Origin: Methylacidiphilales bacterium
GTDB taxonomy: Bacteria > Verrucomicrobiota > Verrucomicrobiia > Methylacidiphilales > UBA1321
NCBI GenBank assembly: GCA_021272165.1
Contig: JAJSLK010000049.1
Span: forward strand, 1 to 64,000
DNA: 64,000 nucleotides
Direction of reading: 5' to 3'
Shown one piece after another: positions 50,311 to 60,092 of the stretch; within the stretch, counting starts at the first letter, position 1; the number at the start of each line of letters is the position of its first letter. Position numbers and translations under genes: made by a program. Under the pieces are notes generated by a model that was not told the DNA's origin, ran no database searches, and worked only from the letters and a program-made list of their open reading frames with translations.

Positions 50311-52944
50311 TTGAAACTATTTTCTGGACGAATGAGAAACTCGGTTTTGGCCAAGACCTTTGCTGTGGTGTTACTCGTCCTCATGCCCATGCAGGGGGCA
50401 TTCACGCAGACGGCTTCCGATTCGTCTTCTTCCACCCCCGCACCAGCGGATACCAACGCGGCCCCGGTCCAGCCCGCCGCCCCGGCCGCTGACTCGGATA
50501 CGAATAGTTCGCCGGTTTCCGACATGACGACACCGGGGGCTGCGGCGTCCCCGGCCCAGAGCGCTGACAATTCCCAACCCGCTGTTGAACCGGGCAAGAA
50601 GAACAAGAAGATCGTCGGCTCGCCCGACACGGAGGCTGCCCAGAGTGGACAGGCCGGCCCCATTGTCCGGGAAATCAATATTGAGTACATCGGCCCGAAG
50701 ACGGTGTCGAAGTCGGTGATCCTTTCCAACATGCGGACGTCGGTGGGGGATGTTTATTCGGCGGCCTCCGTGGAGGAGGATGTGCGGAATCTTTACGCGA
50801 CTGGCTTTTTTACCAACCTGGCCATCAAGGATGAGCCGCTGGGCGACGGCGTGCAGGTGAACGTGGTGGTGCAGCCGAAGCCGCTGGTGAAGGAGATTGT
50901 GATCACCGGGGCGCAGAAGATCAAAGTGGCGCGGCTGAAAAAGGAGATTAAGTCGAAGATCGGCGAAACATTGAGCGAGCAGCAGATTTCGTCGGATGCG
51001 GACAAGATCAAGGATTATTACCTGAGCAAGGGCTACAGCCAGGTGCAGGTGAGCTATAAGATCGACACGAACGAGGAATTCGGCCGTTCGGTCGTGACGT
51101 TCATCGTCAGCGAAGGCGAGCAGGCCTACGTGACGGAAGTTGATTTTGTCGGAAACGACCACCTGACGACGAAGGAGCTGCGCAAGATCATGAAGACGCG
51201 GAAGAAGAATCTCTTCTCGTTCATCAACAAGTCGGGTCTGTTCAAGGAGGACGACTTCAAGCAGGACCTGAACAACCTGCGCGACTATTATTACAGCAAG
51301 GGCTACATCGACATGGAGGTCAAGGACGTCAAGTTCGACTATCCCGAGAAGAAGCAGATGAAGGTCGTAATCACGGTCTTCGAGGGCATTCAATACACGG
51401 TGGGCAAGATCGATTTCGACGGCAACTCGATCTTCACGAAGCAGGAGCTGCGCACCTATCGTAATTTCAAGGTCATCCGGATGGACGAGGGCAAGGTCTA
51501 CTCGCCGCGTGCCTACACGCCACAGGGCAAGGACCCGAACAAGGAATTGCCGACCCTGGAAAACGATATCCAGCGGATCACCGACCTCTACGGTTCGCGC
51601 GGTTACATCGATTTTCCAATCGTGACACCGGAGCGGCAGGCGAATGTGGAGAGCGGCAAAATCGACATTCTCTACCACATCAAGGAGGGTTCGCAGTCCT
51701 ACGTGGATCAGATCATCATCCAGGGTAACAACCGGACGAAGGACAAGGTCATCCGCCGCGAATTGTTGGTTTCGCCGGGCCAGCTTTATGACAGCGTGCG
51801 CGTCGACACGAGCAAGAAGCGTCTGGAGAACCTGCAATACTTTGAAAAGGTCGATATTTCCCCGCAGGACACGAATGTGCCGAACCGCAAGAACATGGTG
51901 GTGACGGTGGAGGAAAAGCGGACCGGGTCAATCACCTTTGGCGCCGGGTTCAGTTCGGTGGACAGCCTATTGGGCTTTGTCGAAATCACGCAGGGCAATT
52001 TCGATCTCTTCAACTATCCCTACTTCACCGGCGGTGGTGAGAAGTTCCGCGTACGGTTGCAGTACGGTCTGGAGCGTCAGGACGCCGAAATTGAGTTCAA
52101 GGAGCCGTGGTTCCTGGAGCAGCGGTTATCGCTGGGTTACGACCTGTTCTATCACAACGCGACTTATCTCTCGACTTACTACGATGAGCGGAATTACGGC
52201 GCCTCGGTCAGTTTGGCGAAGGCATTTAGTCCTTTCTGGAGCGGATCGGTCACCTATACGCTGCAGGAATATGATCTCTACAATTTCTCGAGCTCGGCTT
52301 CTCCGCAGTTGCTGCGGGAGCAGGGCTATCGTTCCGACAGCTCAATTACGCTGGGGCTAGCCTATGACACCCGCGACAGCGTGCTGCTGACGCGCAATGG
52401 CATGCATGCTGATTTCTCGGCAGAATTCGCGGGAGGCCCGCTATGGGGCCAGACGAACATCTATAAGTTCCAGGCCGACGCGCAGAAGTATATTCTGCTG
52501 CCCTATGACATGATCCTGATGGTTGCCGGGGCGACAGGAGTGGCCGATTATTTCGGCAACAGCACGGAAGTCCCGCTCTTTGACCGGTTTTTCATAGGTG
52601 GTTCGCGTTCAGTTCGCGGCTTCGGGAATCGCGACATTGGTCCGGTCGACGTCAACAATGAACCGTTGGGCGGTAATACGATGGCTTATAATAATATCGA
52701 GTTGACGTTCCCGATCATCGATCGGGTGCGCGGCGCGGTCTTCAATGACATGGGCTTTTTGGACGCCCGTTCCTTCCATTACACGGATGCATGGACGGAG
52801 TTGAACATGGCGGCGGGTGTCGGCCTGCGGCTGAATCTGCCGATTGGTCCGCTGCGGCTCGACTATGGTATCCCCTATAAGGACCAGGGTTGGAACCATT
52901 CCAATACAGGCAAGTTTAGCTTTGACGTTGGCTATCAATTCTGA
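50311..52944 (+). CDS. bamA: Outer membrane protein assembly factor BamA
   Basis: An 877-residue Omp85 protein that inserts beta-barrels. The start is TTG 50311 behind AAGGGGAG, or ATG 50332 (MRNSVLAKTFAVVLLVLMPM), which has no good Shine-Dalgarno; both give a signal peptide. A Ser/Ala/Pro-rich linker (~30-105) precedes five POTRA domains (about 110-540; e.g. SKGYSQVQVSYKID, SKGYIDMEVKDVKF, SRGYIDFPIVTPER). The C-terminal 16-strand barrel carries FFIGGSRSVRGFGNRDIGPV, the conserved RGF/RGY loop, and ends in an aromatic residue, FDVGYQF. The POTRA-proximal linker is longer than in E. coli. ompH/skp and lpxD follow. Confidence 0.95.
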   Translation: MKLFSGRMRNSVLAKTFAVVLLVLMPMQGAFTQTASDSSSSTPAPADTNAAPVQPAAPAADSDTNSSPVSDMTTPGAAASPAQSADNSQPAVEPGKKNKKIVGSPDTEAAQSGQAGPIVREINIEYIGPKTVSKSVILSNMRTSVGDVYSAASVEEDVRNLYATGFFTNLAIKDEPLGDGVQVNVVVQPKPLVKEIVITGAQKIKVARLKKEIKSKIGETLSEQQISSDADKIKDYYLSKGYSQVQVSYKIDTNEEFGRSVVTFIVSEGEQAYVTEVDFVGNDHLTTKELRKIMKTRKKNLFSFINKSGLFKEDDFKQDLNNLRDYYYSKGYIDMEVKDVKFDYPEKKQMKVVITVFEGIQYTVGKIDFDGNSIFTKQELRTYRNFKVIRMDEGKVYSPRAYTPQGKDPNKELPTLENDIQRITDLYGSRGYIDFPIVTPERQANVESGKIDILYHIKEGSQSYVDQIIIQGNNRTKDKVIRRELLVSPGQLYDSVRVDTSKKRLENLQYFEKVDISPQDTNVPNRKNMVVTVEEKRTGSITFGAGFSSVDSLLGFVEITQGNFDLFNYPYFTGGGEKFRVRLQYGLERQDAEIEFKEPWFLEQRLSLGYDLFYHNATYLSTYYDERNYGASVSLAKAFSPFWSGSVTYTLQEYDLYNFSSSASPQLLREQGYRSDSSITLGLAYDTRDSVLLTRNGMHADFSAEFAGGPLWGQTNIYKFQADAQKYILLPYDMILMVAGATGVADYFGNSTEVPLFDRFFIGGSRSVRGFGNRDIGPVDVNNEPLGGNTMAYNNIELTFPIIDRVRGAVFNDMGFLDARSFHYTDAWTELNMAAGVGLRLNLPIGPLRLDYGIPYKDQGWNHSNTGKFSFDVGYQF

Positions 52945-52959
52945 GAGGCTTGCCCGCTC

Positions 52960-53562
52960 ATGAAAAAGTTACTACTGCTTTGTCTCCTGATCCTTGCACC
53001 CGTTTCGCTGGCCACGGCCGATCTTAAGGTCGCAGTGATTGATCTCGGGAAGGCATTTGACTCCTTTTATAAGACCAAGGATGCCCAGGCTCGCATCAAG
53101 GAAAAGCAGGACCAGTTCCAGAAGGAATATGAGGATCTGGTCAATGACTATCAGCACATGACGGACGAAGCGAAGACGCTTTACCAGCAGTCACAGGACG
53201 CGACGATGTCCGCCGATGCCCGCAAGGACAAGACGGCGGCGCTCCAGCAGAAGCAGCAGGACCTGTTGAATCTCAAGAACAAGATTCAGGAGATGCAGAC
53301 GGAACGGACCAACGAAATCAAGGACGAGCTTATCCGCCGTCACAAGGAGATCGTCGATGAGATTGCCAAGGTGATCAACGATTACTCCGGCCCGCAGGGA
53401 TATGACATTGTGATCGACAAATCCTCGGCCTCGGCAGCGAGCGGTGTTCCCATCGTTCTCTATAATTCGAGCAAGCTGACCGATATTACGCCCGACATCA
53501 TCAAGCTGCTCAATCAAGGGGCTCCGGCCGATGCAACGAGCATGGCTCCGGCGGCTCATTGA
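52960..53562 (+). CDS. OmpH/Skp-family periplasmic chaperone
   Basis: A 200-residue protein. Signal peptide KKLLLLCLLILAPVSLATAD (cleavage near residue 20), then the core strand LKVAVIDLGKAFDSFYKT, two long coiled-coil helices forming tentacles (KEKQDQFQKEYEDLVNDY; KQQDLLNLKNKIQEMQ; IKDELIRRHKEIVDEI) and the closing strands YDIVIDKSSASAASGVPIVL. It holds unfolded outer-membrane proteins on the way to BamA. It is 15 bp after bamA, the standard order. Confidence 0.92.
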   Translation: MKKLLLLCLLILAPVSLATADLKVAVIDLGKAFDSFYKTKDAQARIKEKQDQFQKEYEDLVNDYQHMTDEAKTLYQQSQDATMSADARKDKTAALQQKQQDLLNLKNKIQEMQTERTNEIKDELIRRHKEIVDEIAKVINDYSGPQGYDIVIDKSSASAASGVPIVLYNSSKLTDITPDIIKLLNQGAPADATSMAPAAH

Positions 53563-53629
53563 GTCGCGGCGGCCGGTGTTCGAGGAGCGGTCGCCCGTCC
53601 CGCAATAACAGGCGGTTGTCGGAGGTTTC

Positions 53630-54658
53630 ATGCACACCGTTCGTTCCCTGGCTGAATTAGTTGGCGGGACCGTCGCTGGCCACGGGGCCGGAACTGTGGT
53701 CACGGGAATCAATGATCTCCGTTCTGCCCAACCGGACCAGGTTTCGTTTTTGGGCAATGCCAAGTATGAGCCGCAGGCGCGGGAAAGTCGCGCGGCGGCC
53801 ATTCTGGTGAGGCTTGAGGATGCCGAGCGGTTTTCCTTTACCCGGATCGTGGTCAAATCGCCCAGCGCGGCCTTCGCCAAGATCGCAGGCTTTTTCGCGC
53901 CGCCGCCCATTCGCGATGAGCCGGGAATTCACCGGGCGGCAATCGTGGCGCCGGATGCGCTAATCGGCGAGGGAATTTCCGTCGGGCCGCATGCGGTGAT
54001 TTCGGCGGGAGTGCGCCTCGGGTCCCGGGTGGTCATCGGCGCCAACAGCTTTATCGGCGAAGGAACGACGATTGGTGACGAGACGCGGATTTATCCCCTG
54101 GTGACGGTGCGGGAGCGGTGTGTGATCGGCGCGCGGGTTATTATTCACAGCGGAGCGGTGATCGGCGCGGACGGTTTTGGTTATGATTTCGACCCGGCGC
54201 AGGGCCGGCACGTCAAGATTGTGCATACCGGGTTTGTGCAAATTGATGATGATGTGGAAATCGGCTCAAATACGACGGTGGACCGGGGTCGCTTTGGGCG
54301 GACGCATATTGGGCAGGGGGCGAAGATCGATAATCTGGTGATGATTGCCCATAACGTGACAATCGGAGCACATTCGATTGTCGTGGCGCAGACGGGTATT
54401 TCCGGGAGCACCTCTTTAGGCAAATGTGTCACGTTGGCGGGGCAGGTGGGGCTGGCCGGACATTTGACGGTGGGCGACAAGGCGACGGTGACGGCGCAAT
54501 CGGGCATTAACAAGGATGTCCCGGCCGGAGCGATTATTGCCGGACGCCATGCCATGCCATTGCGGGAGAGCCTGAAAATGGAAGCGCTGATGAGGCGGCT
54601 GCCGGAATTGGTGGAACGTTTGAAGGCGCTCGAAGACAAAGTGAAATCTTTGGAGTAG
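53630..54658 (+). CDS. lpxD: UDP-3-O-acyl-glucosamine N-acyltransferase
   Basis: A 342-residue enzyme of lipid A synthesis. N-terminal uridine-binding domain (TVVTGINDLRSAQPDQVSFL; AILVRLEDAERFSFTRIVVK), then a left-handed beta-helix of hexapeptide repeats (IGEGISVGPHAVISAGVRLG; VIIHSGAVIGADGFGYDF with conserved catalytic-region His/Gly; NTTVDRGRFGRTHIGQGAKI) and a C-terminal helix. GGAGG precedes the ATG. fabZ, lpxA and lpxB, which often follow, are absent; agmatine genes follow instead. Confidence 0.95.
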   Translation: MHTVRSLAELVGGTVAGHGAGTVVTGINDLRSAQPDQVSFLGNAKYEPQARESRAAAILVRLEDAERFSFTRIVVKSPSAAFAKIAGFFAPPPIRDEPGIHRAAIVAPDALIGEGISVGPHAVISAGVRLGSRVVIGANSFIGEGTTIGDETRIYPLVTVRERCVIGARVIIHSGAVIGADGFGYDFDPAQGRHVKIVHTGFVQIDDDVEIGSNTTVDRGRFGRTHIGQGAKIDNLVMIAHNVTIGAHSIVVAQTGISGSTSLGKCVTLAGQVGLAGHLTVGDKATVTAQSGINKDVPAGAIIAGRHAMPLRESLKMEALMRRLPELVERLKALEDKVKSLE

Positions 54659-54670
54659 AATCTTTGCGCC

Positions 54671-55573
54671 ATGGCTGTATCCCAAAAAATCAAGCTGGGT
54701 CTTCTACAGACCTGGGCCGACGCTGATCCCGATTCCAATCTAAAGCGGACGCTGCAATTGGCGCACGCGGCGGCGGACCGGGGCGCCCGGATCATTTCGA
54801 CGCAGGAGTTGTTCCGGTCGCAATATTTTTGCCAGAGCGAGGACCACGCAAATTTTGCGCTTGCGGAGGAGATTCCCAACGGGCCGAGCACAAAGGCCTT
54901 TTGCGAATTGGCGAAGGAGCGGGGCGTCGTCGTGGTGGCGTCGCTGTTCGAAAGGCGGACGGCGGGGATTTATCATAACACGGCGGTCGTCATCGACGCG
55001 GACGGGACGTGCCTGGGCAAGTACCGCAAGATGCACATTCCGGACGATCCTCTTTTCTACGAGAAATTTTATTTCACGCCGGGCGACCTGGGATTCAAGA
55101 CATGGAAAACGCGATTCGGGCAGATCGGTGTGCTGGTTTGCTGGGACCAGTGGTTTCCGGAGGCGGCGCGGCTGACCGCAATGAGCGGCGCGCAAATTCT
55201 GTTTTATCCGACGGCAATTGGATGGCATCCGAGCGAGCGGGAAAAATATGGCGAGGCCCATCATTCGTCCTGGGAGACGATTCAGCGCGCGCATGCGGTG
55301 GCCAACGGCTGTTATGTTGCGGTGACAAACCGGATTGGGCATGAGCAGCCGGTGGGCGGCGACGGAATCCAGTTCTGGGGGCAGAGTTTTATTGCGAACA
55401 CGTCGGGGCAGATCGTGGCAAAGGCGGGTGAGGAGAAAGAGGAAGTGCTGGTCCACGAGATCGATCTGGCAACGGTCGACGTGACGCGGACGCACTGGCC
55501 GTTCCTGCGCGACCGGCGGATCGACGCCTACGGCGGATTAACGGAGCGGCTTCTCGACCAGGACAGAGCATGA
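54671..55573 (+). CDS. aguB: N-carbamoylputrescine amidase
   Basis: A 300-residue nitrilase-fold amidohydrolase that makes putrescine, CO2 and ammonia from N-carbamoylputrescine. The Glu-Lys-Cys triad is visible: ISTQELFRSQYF (Glu), LGKYRKMHIPDDPLFYEKFY (Lys) and IGVLVCWDQWFPEAAR (Cys). FYPTAIGWHPSE and TRTHWPFLRDRRIDAYGGL are AguB hallmarks. The stop overlaps the aguA ATG by 4 bp. Confidence 0.95.
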   Translation: MAVSQKIKLGLLQTWADADPDSNLKRTLQLAHAAADRGARIISTQELFRSQYFCQSEDHANFALAEEIPNGPSTKAFCELAKERGVVVVASLFERRTAGIYHNTAVVIDADGTCLGKYRKMHIPDDPLFYEKFYFTPGDLGFKTWKTRFGQIGVLVCWDQWFPEAARLTAMSGAQILFYPTAIGWHPSEREKYGEAHHSSWETIQRAHAVANGCYVAVTNRIGHEQPVGGDGIQFWGQSFIANTSGQIVAKAGEEKEEVLVHEIDLATVDVTRTHWPFLRDRRIDAYGGLTERLLDQDRA

Positions 55574-56631
55574 TCGGGAATGTCGCGGAAACCGGCGCGA
55601 CACCGCGGGCGCTCGGTTTTCATATGCCGGCGGAGTGGGAGCGTCATGAGGCGACCTGGCTAACCTGGCCTCGTCCGGAGGGAATCAGTTTCCCCGATGC
55701 CTTCGAGCCGATCCCGGCCTTGTGGGCGGGGCTGGCGAAGCTGCTGGCAGAGGGTGAGCAGGTTCATATCAATGTCTTTTCGCCCGAGCACGAGGTCGAT
55801 ATCCGGTCGGCGCTGAAAAAGGCTGGAGCCCCGGTCGACAAGCGCATTCATCTCCATCTCTTTCCTTCCTACGAACCGTGGTGCCGCGACCATGGGCCGA
55901 TCTTTGTCCGCAAGAAGGATGAGATGGCGATCGTCGACTGGCGTTACAACGCCTGGGGCGGAAAATATCCGCCCTGCGACCTGGACGATGATGTGCCGAA
56001 GCATGTGGCTAAATTACAGGGCATGCGGCTTTTTTCGCCGCCGATGATTTTGGAGGGAGGATCGATTGAAGTGAACGGGGCCGGGACGCTGTTGACGACC
56101 GAAGCGTGCCTGTTGAACCCGAACCGGAATCCGAACCTGACGCAGGGGGAAATCGAGCAGTATCTGCGTGATTATCTGGGCGTGGAGCAGATTCTCTGGC
56201 TGGGCGAGGGGATCGCGGGCGATGACACGGACGGGCACATCGACGACCTGACGCGCTTCGTCAACGAGGACACATTTGTGACGATTTTGGAGGATGATCC
56301 TTCCGACGAGAATTACCAGCTGCTGGTCGAAAATCGAAAAAGACTCGAATCGCTGCGTGATCCGCAGGGACGGCCATGGCGGATCGTGGAACTGCCGACG
56401 CCGGGGCGGATCGAAAAGGGCGGCGAACGTCTGCCGGCGAGCTATGCGAATTTTTACATCGCAAATGAGGTGGTGGTGGTGCCCGGCTTCGACCATCCGA
56501 ATGATGCGAAGGCGCGCGATATTTTGCAGAAACTTTTTCCCACCCGTCGCGTGGTGGTCTGGCCGGCGCTGGACCTGATCTGGGGCTTGGGTGCGTTTCA
56601 CTGCATCACGCAACAGCAACCGGCCTTATAG
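55570..56631 (+). CDS. aguA: Agmatine deiminase
   Basis: A 353-residue pentein-fold enzyme converting agmatine to N-carbamoylputrescine. Motifs: GFHMPAEWERHEATWLTWPR (N-terminal substrate-binding block), SYEPWCRDHGPIFVRKKDE, ILEGGSIEVNGAGTLLTTE, DDTDGHIDDLTRFV (catalytic His) and the C-terminal GLGAFHCITQQQPA with the nucleophilic Cys. With aguB it forms the two-step plant/bacterial putrescine route. The arginine decarboxylase that makes agmatine is not in the window. Confidence 0.95.
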   Translation: MIGNVAETGATPRALGFHMPAEWERHEATWLTWPRPEGISFPDAFEPIPALWAGLAKLLAEGEQVHINVFSPEHEVDIRSALKKAGAPVDKRIHLHLFPSYEPWCRDHGPIFVRKKDEMAIVDWRYNAWGGKYPPCDLDDDVPKHVAKLQGMRLFSPPMILEGGSIEVNGAGTLLTTEACLLNPNRNPNLTQGEIEQYLRDYLGVEQILWLGEGIAGDDTDGHIDDLTRFVNEDTFVTILEDDPSDENYQLLVENRKRLESLRDPQGRPWRIVELPTPGRIEKGGERLPASYANFYIANEVVVVPGFDHPNDAKARDILQKLFPTRRVVVWPALDLIWGLGAFHCITQQQPAL

Positions 56632-56639
56632 CGGCGGCC

Positions 56640-57902
56640 ATGCGCTGGCTGTTGACATCATGGGGGTCGCGCGGAGATTTACACCCGTTTCTTGCGCTGG
56701 GGCGCGGGCTGATTTCACGCGGGCACAAGGTGACACTGGTGGGAAATCCCGACTGGCAGCGTGAGACGGAAGCAGCCGGATTGCGGTTCGTGTCGACGGG
56801 AGAACCGACGCGGGAGGATTTTGTTCGGCATCATCCCGAGGTGCTGTCGATGAAATGGGCAGGGCTGGTTTCGCTGCACACGCTGGTCAACGGGGCGATG
56901 GCGCCAGGCTTTGATCATCTCATGGATGCGCTGCTGAAAGAGGCGCCGGGACATGACGTGATGGTGGCGCATCACACGGTTTTCCCGGCCCCGGCGGCGG
57001 CGGAATTGACAGGCGTTCCATGGGCGACGGTAAGCTTGGCGCCGGGAGTAGTGCCGTCAGCCTGGTCGTTGCCCGCGCCCAACTTTGGACGGTCAGGACG
57101 CGGCTGGCTGGCGCGAGAGCGAAACCGGATGGTCTGGGGGAGCGGCATCGTGATTGCGCAGATAATGGTCGATCCGGTGGTGAACCGGCTGCGGGCGAGG
57201 CATGGGCTGAAGCCGGTGCGCGATGCGATGTTCGGGGCCCATTCACCGCGATTGAATTTGCAACTCTACAGCGAACATTTTGCGAAACGTCCGCCCGACT
57301 GGAGCGGGGAAAAGAAAATGGCGGGCTTTTGCTTTCATGATCCCGGCGGAACGCTGTCGCCCGAGATCGAAAAATTTTTGGATGAAGGAGAATCGCCGGT
57401 GCTTTTTACCCTGGGATCGACCGCGGTGCAAAATCCGGGCGATTTTTACAAAATGGCAGTCGAAGTACTGAGGAATTTGCGGTTGCGCGGAATTCTGTTG
57501 ATTGGACCGGAAGAGAATCGGCCAGCGGAATTGTCGAAGACAACCCTGGCAGTTTCGTACGCACCTTACGGCCTGCTGATGCCGCGGGTGCGGGCGGTGG
57601 CGCATCAATGCGGGATCGGAACGCTGTCGCATGCGTTGCGCGCGGGGGTGCCATCGCTGGCCTGTCCGTTTGCTTTTGACCAGCCGAACAATGCGCGACG
57701 GATCGAGGAGCTGGGCGTGGCGGAAGTCGTGTTGCCTTGGAAAAGGAACGTGCGGCGAGTCGGGAAAGCGTTGGGGAAACTTCTCGCGGGAGCGGCACCG
57801 GCGAAGGCGCGGGAATTGGGCAAGATGATTCGGACTGAGGACGGTGTGGCGAAGGCGTGCGCGATTCTGGAGGAGGCGTTCTCTAGCCCTCGAAGCGGAT
57901 AA
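56640..57902 (+). CDS. UGT-like glycosyltransferase (GT1/GT28-type)
   Basis: A 420-residue GT-B enzyme similar to sterol and glycopeptide glucosyltransferases. N-terminal MRWLLTSWGSRGDLHPFLAL with the 'GS.GD..P..AL...L..RGH.V' pattern; C-terminal donor site SPVLFTLGSTAVQNPGDFY, VSYAPYGLLMPRVRAVAHQC and GIGTLSHALRAGVPSLACPF, in which His-x3-6-GT is the usual donor-binding motif. Natural acceptors might be lipids or hopanoid/sterol-like molecules; unknown. It is convergent with tyrS, overlapping by 20 bp. Confidence 0.85.
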   Translation: MRWLLTSWGSRGDLHPFLALGRGLISRGHKVTLVGNPDWQRETEAAGLRFVSTGEPTREDFVRHHPEVLSMKWAGLVSLHTLVNGAMAPGFDHLMDALLKEAPGHDVMVAHHTVFPAPAAAELTGVPWATVSLAPGVVPSAWSLPAPNFGRSGRGWLARERNRMVWGSGIVIAQIMVDPVVNRLRARHGLKPVRDAMFGAHSPRLNLQLYSEHFAKRPPDWSGEKKMAGFCFHDPGGTLSPEIEKFLDEGESPVLFTLGSTAVQNPGDFYKMAVEVLRNLRLRGILLIGPEENRPAELSKTTLAVSYAPYGLLMPRVRAVAHQCGIGTLSHALRAGVPSLACPFAFDQPNNARRIEELGVAEVVLPWKRNVRRVGKALGKLLAGAAPAKARELGKMIRTEDGVAKACAILEEAFSSPRSG

Positions 57903-59175
57903 GGGCGTAGTTGCGCTTGCCCTTGCGCAGGAGGACAAACTTGCCGAAGAGGAGTTGTTCCGGGCCAACGATGAGTTTGGTGTCGGCGGCGCGGACGTTA
58001 TTGAGATAGACGCCCCCGGCTTCAATGTCCTTTCGGGCCTGGCCTTTGGAGGGGCTTAACTTTGTGGCGACCAAGAGTTCGATGAGGGTAGCGCCGGGCT
58101 GGCCGAGGAGCGAGCGGGGTTGGGTGGAATTGGGCACCTCGGCGATGACTTCGTCGAACTGGGCCTCGGTGATGCCTTCGAGAGAACCGCCGAAAAGGAT
58201 TTCGCTGGCGCGGATAGCATCAGCGGTAGCGGTTTCGCCGTGGACAAGCCGGGTAAGTTCGAGGGCCAGCTTGCGATGGGCATCGCGGCGTTCGGGCGCG
58301 GCGAGATGCTGGGCCTCGAGCGCAATGATGTCCTCCATGGGCAGGAAGGTGAAGAATTTGAGGAGCTGGATGACCTGGGCGTCCTCGACCTGGATGAGGA
58401 ACTGGTAAAAGCGGTAGACGCCGGTTTTTTCAGGCGAGAGCCAGACGGCGCCGCCCTCGGTCTTGCCGAATTTGGTGCCGTCGGTTTTGGTGAGGAGAGG
58501 GGTGGTGAGGCCGCAGGCGACCTTTTCGTGCTTGCGGCGGATGAGGTCGATTCCGGCCGTGATGTTGCCCCATTGGTCGGCGCCGCCAGCCTGGAGGAGG
58601 CAGCCATGCTTCTCGTAGAGGTGGAGAAAATCGAAGGCCTGGAGGAGCGAGTAGGAGAATTCGGTGAAGCTAATGCCGCTTTCACTTCCGAGCCGCGACT
58701 TGACGCTGTCCTTGGCCAGCAGGGCATTGACGGAGAAATGCTTTCCGATGTCGCGCAGGAAATTGAGAATGCCGACGGGCCGGACCCAGTCGGCGTTGTT
58801 GAGACGGAGGGCTGGGTTGGTCTTGCTGTCGAAATCGAGGAGACGGCGGAGCTGGCCCTGGATGCCCGCAATGTTGGCTTCGAGGATTTCAGGTGAGAGA
58901 AGATTGCGTTCGGCTGATTTGCCGCTGGGATCGCCGATCATGCCGGTGGCGCCGCCGGCGACGGCGATGGGACGATGCCCGGCCTGCTGGAAACGGCGCA
59001 GGATGAGGAGCCCGATGAGATGACCGAGGTGAAGGCTGTCGGCGGTGGGATCGAAGCCGACGTAGAGGGTGACGGGAGCGGCACCGGGAGCGAGGAGGCG
59101 CTCGAGTTCCTCGCGGTTGGCCATGTCAGCGATGAGCCCGCGTTCCTGAAGATCCGGCAAAATGGAGGAGGCCAT
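57883..59175 (-). CDS. tyrS: Tyrosyl-tRNA synthetase
   Basis: A 430-residue class Ic synthetase. HIGH-equivalent YVGFDPTADSLHLGHLIGL (about 38-56), tyrosine/ATP-binding FSYSLLQAFDFLHLYEKHGC and QAGGADQWGNITAGIDLIRR, KMSKS-equivalent TKTDGTKFGKTEGGAVWL, and a C-terminal S4-like RNA-binding domain (ATKLSPSKGQARKDIEAGGV). Length is standard. Confidence 0.97.
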   Translation of the reverse strand: MASSILPDLQERGLIADMANREELERLLAPGAAPVTLYVGFDPTADSLHLGHLIGLLILRRFQQAGHRPIAVAGGATGMIGDPSGKSAERNLLSPEILEANIAGIQGQLRRLLDFDSKTNPALRLNNADWVRPVGILNFLRDIGKHFSVNALLAKDSVKSRLGSESGISFTEFSYSLLQAFDFLHLYEKHGCLLQAGGADQWGNITAGIDLIRRKHEKVACGLTTPLLTKTDGTKFGKTEGGAVWLSPEKTGVYRFYQFLIQVEDAQVIQLLKFFTFLPMEDIIALEAQHLAAPERRDAHRKLALELTRLVHGETATADAIRASEILFGGSLEGITEAQFDEVIAEVPNSTQPRSLLGQPGATLIELLVATKLSPSKGQARKDIEAGGVYLNNVRAADTKLIVGPEQLLFGKFVLLRKGKRNYALIRFEG

Positions 59176-59228
59176 AGAGAACGGATATTCAACTGCCGAA
59201 CCGAGGCTTCGACAAGCTTAGAGGCTGG

Positions 59229-60011
59229 TCAGAGCCCCTGCATGAGGCCGCCCTTCAGGCTGGGCGGCATGGGGATGTTGACGGTGCGCGGCGATTGGCC
59301 CGGCGAGCGGATGGACATCTGGTAGCTCTGGACCTCGTTATCGAAGGCGGCCTTCTTGGTGGAGGCGTAGGAATTGGCGAAGGTGCGCAGATCGTCGTTG
59401 GTGGGGATGCCGCCGACGGACAGGATGTCGTCGCCCGCCTTGAGGCCGGCGTTATCGGCCTTGCTCTCCTTTTCGACGGCGAGGATGGTGACGTGGCCAT
59501 CCGGTGATCCGACCATGAGGCCGTCGAAGAAAATGAAGCGCTCGTCGGTGATATCCTGGCTGTGGCCGGTGGGCGAGTAGATGAGATGCATGATGTCCGT
59601 CGGGTATTGCGCCATGGCCAGGACGAAATTGTTGGGCACAGTCCAGACCGTGCGCCGGTAATTTTCGAGCTCGTGAGCAAGGCCGGGCGGGAGCCTGACG
59701 TCGGTGCTTCGGCTGGGCACATCGCGTGAATAGGCCTGTTCCATCGAGCCTTGGTGGGCGATCGCGAGCGTCCCCGCGCCGTCGGAGTCGTCGGGAGACG
59801 TGAGAATGTAGAGGGTCCGCAGAACCATGCCGGGTTTGAGGACCGTGGTGGGATTGATAAGGATGGGGTACTTGACCGTGACTTCATCGCCGTTGGCGGC
59901 GAGCGGAAACGTAAGGGCGAACTCGGGCCGCATGTGGATCGGTTCGTCCTGGGCGCGGAGCGGCGCGAGGAGAGCGATCAGAGCAGCGAAGACGCAGAGG
60001 CGTAAAAGCAC
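59229..60011 (-). CDS. Secreted PDZ-domain protein
   Basis: A 260-residue protein from GTG 60011, chosen because it gives a clean signal peptide (LLRLCVFAALIALLAPLRAQ, cleavage near residue 20) and avoids the RNase P RNA further upstream. The mature protein begins DEPIHMRPEFALTFPLAANG and carries a PDZ-like domain near residues 165-250 (VTILAVEKESKADNAGLKAG; DDILSVGGIPTNDDLRTFAN). No protease domain is present. It probably acts in the periplasm as a scaffold. No Shine-Dalgarno is visible at the GTG, so the start is uncertain. Confidence 0.65.
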   Translation of the reverse strand: MLLRLCVFAALIALLAPLRAQDEPIHMRPEFALTFPLAANGDEVTVKYPILINPTTVLKPGMVLRTLYILTSPDDSDGAGTLAIAHQGSMEQAYSRDVPSRSTDVRLPPGLAHELENYRRTVWTVPNNFVLAMAQYPTDIMHLIYSPTGHSQDITDERFIFFDGLMVGSPDGHVTILAVEKESKADNAGLKAGDDILSVGGIPTNDDLRTFANSYASTKKAAFDNEVQSYQMSIRSPGQSPRTVNIPMPPSLKGGLMQGL

Positions 60012-60092
60012 GAGATTGAGTCTACGCGGGGAGAGGGAATGGTCAATGCGGAGACTATTTTCAGCTTGGGCCGGAGCGAAAATGGGGATAGA

